From NCBI GenBank assembly GCA_964020155.1, contig OZ026561.1, positions 1,817,047-1,881,046 of the forward strand: a stretch of 64,000 nucleotides of DNA, in the 5' to 3' direction. Of the stretch, positions 52,301 to 62,100 are shown piece by piece (within the stretch, counting starts at the first letter, position 1; the number at the start of each line of letters is the position of its first letter). Source of the DNA: Chondrilla cf. caribensis. Its lineage: Eukaryota; Porifera; Demospongiae; Chondrillida; Chondrillidae. The translations under genes were made by a program, and so were the position numbers. The notes beneath the pieces are model-generated. The model saw nothing but the letters and a program-made list of their open reading frames with translations, was not told the origin of the DNA and did no database searches.

Positions 52301-55300
52301 AATAGTGTTAGAATATAGTTGTGAATATTAAGCGTGAAAACATATTATATTTGTCAAAATTATCCATCTATTGTAGACACATGCAGTTGCCCACCCTCTC
52401 CATCTAATGGATACACAAGATACTGTTCTGGAACAGCAAACAATGGGAACTACATCTATTACTACTGCAACAGTGGGTATAGTCGTAGTGGTAGCTCATA
52501 CAGAAGATGTGAACTTGGTGGTTACTGGTCAGGAAGTGCCCCTTTGTGTTTAAGAAGTGAGAAACATGAATTATGCAATTTTTATGGAAATTTTGATGGT
52601 GCCTCTACAATATACCATAGATACCTGCCCCTGCCCTCCATCTCCAAGTAATGGATACACAACAAGCTGTTACAGGACAGATCCAGTTGGTTCTAATGTG
52701 TACTACTACTGTAACAGTGGATATCTCCTAACAAGGGGAGATAGTCCAAGGAGATGTCTGCTTGGAGGAAACTGGACAGGAAGTGAACCAATTTGTGACA
52801 AAGGTGTGTGTATATTAGTATATGTATGTGTGTATGTGCATGTACGTGTGCATGTGCATGTGCACGCATACGCGTGTGTGTGTAATAATTATTTTACTTT
52901 ATTCAATTTTATTTCACCATACAAAATTTTATTTATATTTTGTGGTAATATATCTGTAAATAGTAATTCATTTGTGATTGATTCGTAACAAATTTAATTC
53001 ATTCACATCACATGGTACAGTGATAATTTAACTGTCATAGTCTCATATTTTTCTGTTCATATATTTTATGCTATTTCCATATTTTCTTTTCTTCTTCCAT
53101 ATTATTACATTACACAAAATCCTTTTTGTCTGGTAGATGTTTGCTCCTGCCCGCCAACTAATCTAAATGGCCTCATCTCTGGTTGTAATGTCACTGACAT
53201 TGTTGGAGATACTGTTGAATACTCCTGTAGAAGTGGCTACTACTTGGTGGGTTCCAACACTAGAACATGTCAAACTGGAGGTAACTGGACAGGGATTGCT
53301 CCAACATGTGAAAAAGGTATGAATGTAATACTTACCTCTTATATCAACTATACATTGTCAATCTGATTGAAAGCTTACTGTTCTGATTTGACTATATACT
53401 AGCAGTCAAATCTGTTTACTACTGTGGGATTTAATCTGTTATTCACTACCATACATGTGTTCATTACAATAATGTCCATCAATGCAAAGCACTTGTGTCA
53501 TGTAACAGGCTTTGATCAGGTCGTGCTTATTTGATAATTTATGCAACAATTTCTTTTATCACAGAAACCTCTTGTACCTGTCCTCCTGCTCCAACCAATG
53601 GGTCAAGGAACTGTAGTGGAAGCAATGAAGTAGCTGCTTATAGTCATTTGCATTATAAGTGTAACAGTGGATATCATGTTGTTGGTGATGAGTACAGAAC
53701 ATGTCATCCCAGTGGGAATTGGACTGGGAGTACTCCATCTTGTGAAAAAGGTTATTATAATAATATATTATTATTTGGTTGAATATTCATTTAAGCAAAG
53801 ATATTACATCAAGTAGACTAAATTAGGGTATATTACAAGTAGAGTAAAGACTGATGGAAATTATTCTATCCATTATCTGTTTGGATGCATATGACACGTT
53901 TCTCCAATTAGCTAATATGCAAGTGGTATTATTATTAGCATCTTATACCTATGTTGAAAGTAGAATATTTAACTTCCAAGTGGAAATTGAACCATGGTTA
54001 TCAATAATTGTGTGAAAATAATTTTCAATTTTTGGTTTTGTTATGCTACAGTATTGATTGTGGGGAAATTGTTGAATTCTGTGATGTTGCGTACGTAATG
54101 GCAGTATGTATTGTATCTTCTTATGTCTTGTTTATGTAGATGTTCCATGCAAATGCCCACTACCACCATCCTATGGACACACTAGTACATGCTCTGGTTA
54201 TGTGTCCACTGGCTATAAAGTCAGTTACTACTGCAATAGTAATTTTTACAACTTAGCTGGTGATTCCAGTAGGACTTGTCAAGGAAATGGTACCTGGACA
54301 GGAAGTGACCCATCTTGTGTTTATGGTAGGATTGTCATTTAGTTATTAAATGAACCCTACAAAATGATTATGGAATGTATCCTGTTTCTCTACCAGGCTG
54401 TCCATGTCCCTTGGCTCCTGTGAATGGCTACACTAGATATTGCTCGGTGTATCGGCCTTACTACAACTACATTTATTACTATTGTAACAGTGGTTATCAC
54501 TTGTATGGAAGTAGATACAGATATTGCTACCCTTATGGAATGTGGTCTGGGAGTGCTCCAACGTGTTTAGAAGGTGACTTTCTGTTTCATAATTTAGCTA
54601 TATACATATACGTTTTGTGAACACTTGACTTGATGATGCACATGATCGGTGTAGAAATTTTACTACATCCCCCAAATCAACATTGCAGGTACCCCATGTC
54701 AGTGTCCACCTGCTCCAGCTAATGGTACAACATCTTATTGCTCTGGGACAGCCAGGGTTGGTTCAAACCTTAATTACTATTGTAACAGTGGCTACTATCG
54801 AGAAGGAAGTAGCTATGCTAGATGTCTTCCTTTTGGCAATTGGACTGAATCACCAACCTGCAAGAAAAGTTCGTAAGAGTATTAACTTATTATGTTTCCA
54901 AGACCTGATATTCAGAATGTTAGATTAGTTATTAAAGTTGGAAGATTTAATGATTTGGGTATATACTTCTCAGTTGAATGAAATGAACAAATTTTTGGAC
55001 TAATTTACAACACCTGGAATGGTCTCTAGTTTGTATCATGTTGCAAAAGATCAAATGTTCCGTGTTGCATGATATGAATTCCTGATAATATGCCTTGACA
55101 AAGTGTATATTGTTACTACACTTTCAGTTCAACCTTGTCCCTGTCCATCATCACCCACCCATGGCTCTACAAACTGTAATGGATCTCATCTTGCTGGTAC
55201 TGGTAGCAGAGTGACATACTCCTGTAACAGTGGTTACACCCTATCAGGAAGTAGCTATAGGACATGTCAAGCAAGTGGTAATTGGACAGGAACAGCTCCA

Positions 55301-56019
55301 ACCTGTAGGAAGTGTAGGTTCTATGGACATGCAGCAGAATAATATTGTTGAAGGAATTTCCACACTGAGACATTGGTCTTTGTTCAAAATTAATATACAT
55401 ATATAAATTATGAAAATATAGTTAATTATAATGTTTGTCTATATTGCCTACCTGTAATGATTGCATCACATATCACTGGGTTCTTTGTCACTGACGATAG
55501 TATTTTGTATACTATGACTGTATTGTATACTGTATATATCCAGCATTATTATATAATTTTAATTACTCATTCTTTGCAGACACATGCAATTGCCCACCCT
55601 TTCCCTCTAATGGATACACCAGATACTGCTCAGGAAAAGCAAACTATGGAAACTACATCTATTACTACTGTAACAGTGGGTATAGTCGTAGTGGTAGCTC
55701 TTACAGAACATGTCAGCCAGGTGGTTCTTGGTCAGGAAGTGTCCCATTGTGTTTGAGAAGTGAGAAGCAATACTCATGCTATGCTTAATGGAATTTAAAC
55801 TTTACTGTATCGATTTGCCTGTGCATTACACTATAGATACCTGCCCCTGTCCTCCTTCTCCAAGTAATGGGTATATAACAAGCTGTTATAGTACAGATTA
55901 TGCTGGTTCTTATGTGTACTACTACTGTAAAAGTGGATATCTACTGACAAGTGGAGATAGTCCAAGGAGATGTCTGCTTGGAGGAAACTGGACAGGAAGT
56001 GAACCAGTTTGTGAGAAAG

Positions 56020-56064
<45 letters not shown>

Positions 56065-56096
56065 TGTGTGTGACACTGTGTGTGTGTGCCCGCGCG

Positions 56097-56152
<56 letters not shown>

Positions 56153-59100
56153 GTTTCCACTCATGTTATGGGATCATTTCTAATTACAAGTGTTTACATA
56201 CATGCAATGATAGTGGTTATCAAAGGTACAATAGTAGAGTGTACTTACATAAGACATTAAGTATCTCCAGGGTATAATGTCTCAAATTAACTGATCCTGT
56301 AAAATACCATATAGCCCACACCATTATATTGGTGCTTGTCTAGCATAATTTTTTTTTATGGACAAAATGCATGGGATTCCAGGGAAATTACTCTATAATA
56401 GTACACTCATGTACATGCATGTGTGTTTGTATAATATGCATGTGCGGGGCATGTGTGAATCCCTTCATATTATCAAGTAGAATGTGTCCACATGTTGCAA
56501 TGCAATATGCTGCTCAATTAAAGAGCATAAATTTGTGTATCTAACTAACCTTATCAATAAGTATGAGTACAATTTCACATTTTAACGTTGTGTATATGTA
56601 TATTCAATAATTGGCCCATTATACGTCATAATTAGCTTGATTTAATTTCCAGATGAATGTTCCTGTCCACCAATTCCTGCAAATGGCTTCATCTCTGGTT
56701 GTAATGTCACTGGTGTTGTTGGAGACAGTATTGAATACTCTTGTAGAAGTGGGTACTACTTGGTGGGTGATAGTACTAGAACATGTCGAACTGGTGGTAA
56801 CTGGACAGCAAGGGCTCCAATTTGTCAGAAAGGTAGGCTTGTTCATTGACTTTCTAATGTAATGACTGGATTTTGTAGGCTTGTTCATTGACTTTCTAAT
56901 GTAATGACTGGATTTTGTATTAATGAACTCCATCCCAATTATTTAGAATCTTCTTGTTCCTGTCCTCCTGCTCCAACCAACGGATCAAGGAACTGTAGTG
57001 GAAGCAATAAAGTAGCTGCTTATAGTCGATTGCATTACAAGTGTAACAGTGGATACCATGTTGTTGGTGATGAGTACAGAACATGTCATCCTAGTGGGAA
57101 TTGGACTGAGAGTACAGTTTCCTGTGTGAAAGGTTAGTACAGTGTGTGTGATGGCCACAATTAGCAGTTGGTTTGAAAACATCCATTATGAATATGAATG
57201 CTATAATAATGAGTGCATTTTGATTATAACACTACGGGATTGGGAAAAATGCAACAATGATCTTATTTATGTCACAATTGAGCATGCAACTTGTGATATA
57301 TTTAATATTTATGAACTTGTCAATCTGTCAACATTCACCTATGCTACTAGAATGTTTGATTCACTCAGATCGCCAAAATGTCAATTATGAAAGATGTACA
57401 TAATGTACTTTTTGTAGTAGCGGAAACGATAGTTGTATAATATATACACACTAAGAGTATATTATTATTATTTTTAGCATTTTTTTCCTTACATAATAGA
57501 TATTGAATGTAATTGTCCACTGCCACCATCTTATGGACACACTAGTACATGCTCTGGTTCTGTATCAGCTGGCTATAAAGTCAGTTACTACTGTAATGGT
57601 CAATACAGTCTAGCTGGTGTCAAGACTAGGATGTGTCAAGGGAATGGATCTTGGACAGAAACGGACCCAATTTGTGTTGATGGTAAGGTGATTGCATTAA
57701 ACTAGTAAGTTTTAACTTAAAAATCACTAATTCACTTTTATATCTCAGGCTGTTATCTTGATCAAGCTCAAATACTGTTTCATTTTTGATCTGTCAGGTT
57801 GTCTGTGTCCTACAATTGATAGTGGTTACACATCTTACTGTAAAGTGTACCAAAAATATGGTAATTCTGTGGATTACCATTGCCGAAGTGGATATCATCG
57901 TGCTGGAAGTAGCAATGGAACCTGTCAGTCTGATGGCTCCTGGTCACCAAGCCCTCCAATGTGTGTAGGAGGTATGGTCTCCCTCATTTTTGTGCCATAA
58001 ATTCAGATCATGATCACAGATTGTTGTATTATAATAGGTACCCCTTGCTTGTGTCCGAGGCAGCCCAGCAATGGCTACACTTCTTACTGTCCTCATACTG
58101 CCTCTGTTGGATCACACATCAATTACTACTGCAAACGTGGGTACTACCTCATTGGTGGTACCTCTGCCACTTGTCTACCTTACGGCAATTGGAGTACAGC
58201 TCCTAGGTGTGAGAAAGGTATGCATGTGATTCACATAGAATGTAGAATTGAATTGGTTAAAATTATTGCTGCACAATAAATTTATTCAATTTATTGTTAA
58301 TACTTTTGTTAGTTAAACCATGTCCCTGTCCATCATCACCCACCAATGGCTTCACAAACTGTAATGGATCTCATCTTGCTGGTACTGGTAGCAGAGTGAC
58401 ATACTCCTGTAATAGTGGTTACACCCTATCGGGAAGTAGCTTCAGGACATGTCAAGCAAGTGGTAATTGGACAGGTGCTGCTTCAATGTGTTTGAGAGGT
58501 AAAGGATATTAAAGTAATATCACTGAATTGGAAACCATAATCACAATGTCATTGATTTTTTAGGTTGCACTTGCCCATCATCACCAGTTAATGGGTATAC
58601 AGATGACTGCTCAGGAACAAAGCCTGTTCATTCCATCTTATCATATCACTGTAACACTGGATATTCAATTTTTAGTACTAACACTTCCAGGATATGTCAG
58701 AGTGGTGGAGAATGGTCAGGAACTGCTCCCAAGTGTGAGAAAGGTATTATATAATATATTTCTATCATATTGGATGCCCATTCGTGTCTGAGATTAATGT
58801 AATGTATAATATCATAAATGTATACTAATTTGTTTTTTACTCTCAGACAATTGTCAATGTCCTCCATTTCCTGTGAATGGATATATTGCCTCCTGTGTTG
58901 GGTCAGCCCTGGTTGGGACCTACATCCACTACTACTGTGATAGTGGATATGAACGTGTTGGGGATTCTGGTAGAATGTGTCAAGTTGGTGCTACCTGGAC
59001 AGGAAATACTCCTATGTGTAAAAAGAGTAAGTTTACTTCAGTAAGTAACTCTTTTAATTAAATGTGGTAGCTTATATAGTACAACTAATACACACAATGA

Positions 59101-62100
59101 AAATTTTTGTTTATTTGAATCATATCATGGAATTGCTACTGTATATCTTTATATGAAATTTACAGGAAAAGGATTATATTAATCATTTTGAATTACTGAA
59201 GTATGGTTTTTTGGATTGATATTTGTGATTATTTCCATTATGCAAATATTATGCAGACAACTGTCCTTGTCCATCCTCTCCTGCTAACGGATATGTAACT
59301 GGGTGTTCTGAAACAAGTTTAGTTGGTTCATATGTGTACTACTACTGTAACAGTGGATATCTCCTAACAACTGGAGATAGTCCGAGGAGATGTCTGCTTG
59401 GGGGGAACTGGACAGGAAGTGAACCACTTTGCGAGAAAGGTTAGTAAAGATTGTACCATCTGCTTTCACCAAGTAATGGTTGTATTCAGGAGTATTCCAA
59501 TTATGTACGTACCAAATATTTTCATATACAATGACAGTGTTAATGACATACTATATAAAAAAGTTTAAAATGCATCTGAAATACAACCGACTATGTAAAT
59601 GTGTTTTAATCATGATATGTGCAACATACACTCCTATGGTCCTTGGGTTCTATTTACCAAACCCCCTTTGAGACCAACTGCACTATATAATTTTAAAGTA
59701 CTAAATAAACATCAGTTTATAAATTGTATTAGCTGTATGGAACCTGCAATTGTTAAAGCCCATGGACCTGTTAGCCTCAGACATTATAATGTTATAATAA
59801 ATTTTATATACGGATGTAAATATTCATTATTGACAGTGTATGTTTTCCACTTTTATATGATACCCTTGTAGATGTGTGTGCCTGTCCACCTTCTCCACCC
59901 AATGGATTTGTCACTGTTTGCAATGGAACTGTTGGAGAAACTGTTGAATACTCCTGTAGAAGTGGCTACTACTTGGTGGGTGCTAGCACTAGAACATGTC
60001 AATCTGGTGGTAACTGGACAGAAAGTGCTCCAACCTGTGAAAAAGGTAGAGTATAGTTATATTGAATGTTGGTATCCCCCCTGTCGTTCGTATATTTCTG
60101 TTGTAACTGTGCAGTATAGTACCAGGGTATTTTCCATGACAATTTGCCTATAAATATTTTCCCTTTGAACCTGATGTTATTTATTACAATTAGTTGCAAC
60201 TCTAGGTCTTCATTCAGCAATATACCCAATTTATTGTAAATCTAGAAGATAGAAGAGTACACTCCAAAGAAGACTCTATGGAGTGTATGGGGTATATATG
60301 TATTGAACATGTCTATTCAACATACACATACCATGATATCATTTTCAGTCAATTCTATATAATAATTATAGATAAATCATGTGTCTGCCCACAAAGTCCT
60401 TCAAATGGATCTGCCAGTTGTAAGGAAGGAGATGAAGTCAGTAGTGGTAGCAGAGTGACTTTCAAGTGTCAAGATGGCTTCCACATGGTTGGCAGCAGTT
60501 CAGCATCATGTTATCCCAGTGGATACTGGTCTGAAGCTATTCCTATTTGTGAGAAAGGTAAATACCGTACGTTTGAATCCTAGTTTAGGTACCTGAATAC
60601 CTGCACTGTACCACTATACTCAAGTACATCATATACAATGGTCTGCTACATTTATGGTGCCAGTACATGTACAGTGATCATGGTAGCTCTGTTTAAGATT
60701 ATAACGGAGAACAACACCTAACCATTGTGTGAAGACACCAATACACTACACATATACTGTATACTACTGAAGAAATGATTATTTGTATCTATATCCTTTA
60801 GGGTGTGTGTGTCCACCTGTACCCAATTCTGGTAGTATCAATTGTACTGGAGTGCTCCCTACTGGAGCAATTGTAAACCTGAAGTGTGATGAAGGATACA
60901 CACTTGTTGGTAATTCTACTTTAACATGTGGTGAACAGGGTATTTGGTCAGTTTCAGCAGCGTCATGTGTGAAAGGTATGTACAGTGAATGGTGCATCAA
61001 TTTTATGTACTCAAGTAATTTTAGTAAATTATGACTGACGCAGTGTGTAATATTCGTGTCTGATTTTGTGTACAGTGCTGCAAATCATATCAAACATGTA
61101 ATACATGCACATAACTTATGCACAATATATGAACGAACTATTCTTTGTGTGCACTATCAAATTTTGCTTAGCCATGCTAAAAATACTCATGCCCATGTAC
61201 TTTTTATATCATAATCTACTAATATTACCTGACAAGAGTAAGGAACAAACACAGGAATATCTTTCCCAAAGATTTTCTGTGACTGGACCTATATGGATGG
61301 GGACAGGGAATCAATTTGTTATAAAACTTAGTGTATAACCAACGAAATACCAATACTCTGCATCCCATGTCCACTTATTCATCAGCATATGAACCCTTTT
61401 GCTTTTGCAGATCTTAACCACTGTAACTGCCCTCCTGCCCCTGTGAATGGTCTGATAAGTAACTGCCCTGATACACCCAAAATTGGCTTTGTGATTTCCT
61501 ATCAGTGTACAGAAGGGTACATTCTGCAAGGAAATAGTAGTAGAGAGTGTCTACCAGGAGGAAACTGGACTGGAGCCAATCCCACTTGCTCGAGTAAGTT
61601 CACCAATGTCAACTTTGTCTATGTTATGCACACAGCAAATATAAATACTGTCTGTTAATATGTTCACTTGGTATTATTGATAGTTACTAGAGAGCAGCAT
61701 AATATAATCTCATTACTATAATAAACGTTATTTTTACACCTTCCGAAATCTATACATATATATAATATTCATTTGAAAATTACTAAATATGGCCACAAAA
61801 TGCAAAATGAAGTATTATAATAGTGAACCTGTGCAAGATCACCAATATATCTATATAATATTATCATAATACTGGGCTATTTATGGGATAAACCCTTAGG
61901 CTAATAATATACAGCACTTTTTCCATAATATAATTCAACTTCGTTACAGTGATATTGTATGTGAAGCCTCTAGTTTAGAATCTTTCCCCCGTCAATAGCA
62001 TTTCTAACATGCTACCATGCTCACAAATGTCAGTGGCTGGTTGACTTGATCCCGAGGCTACAACTATGAGTGGTTCATATTTAGTCTTAGAAAAATGTGC

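Larger units (their letters stand above)
31027..60557 (+). repeat. Eight-module higher-order CCP repeat, gene B
   Basis: Units, first to last exon: U0 31027-37608; U1 38011-40897; U2 41008-44366; U3 44859-47527; U4 47688-50974; U5 51309-53750; U6 54140-57132; U7 57500-60557. U0 is M1, M2, M3, M4, MX, M5, M6, M8 with no M7 between 36860 and 37422. U1 differs from the length rule only in M2 (180 nt). The short M1-M2 introns of U2, U3 and U5 share a recognisable text, which suggests that whole units were copied. Confidence 0.93.
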
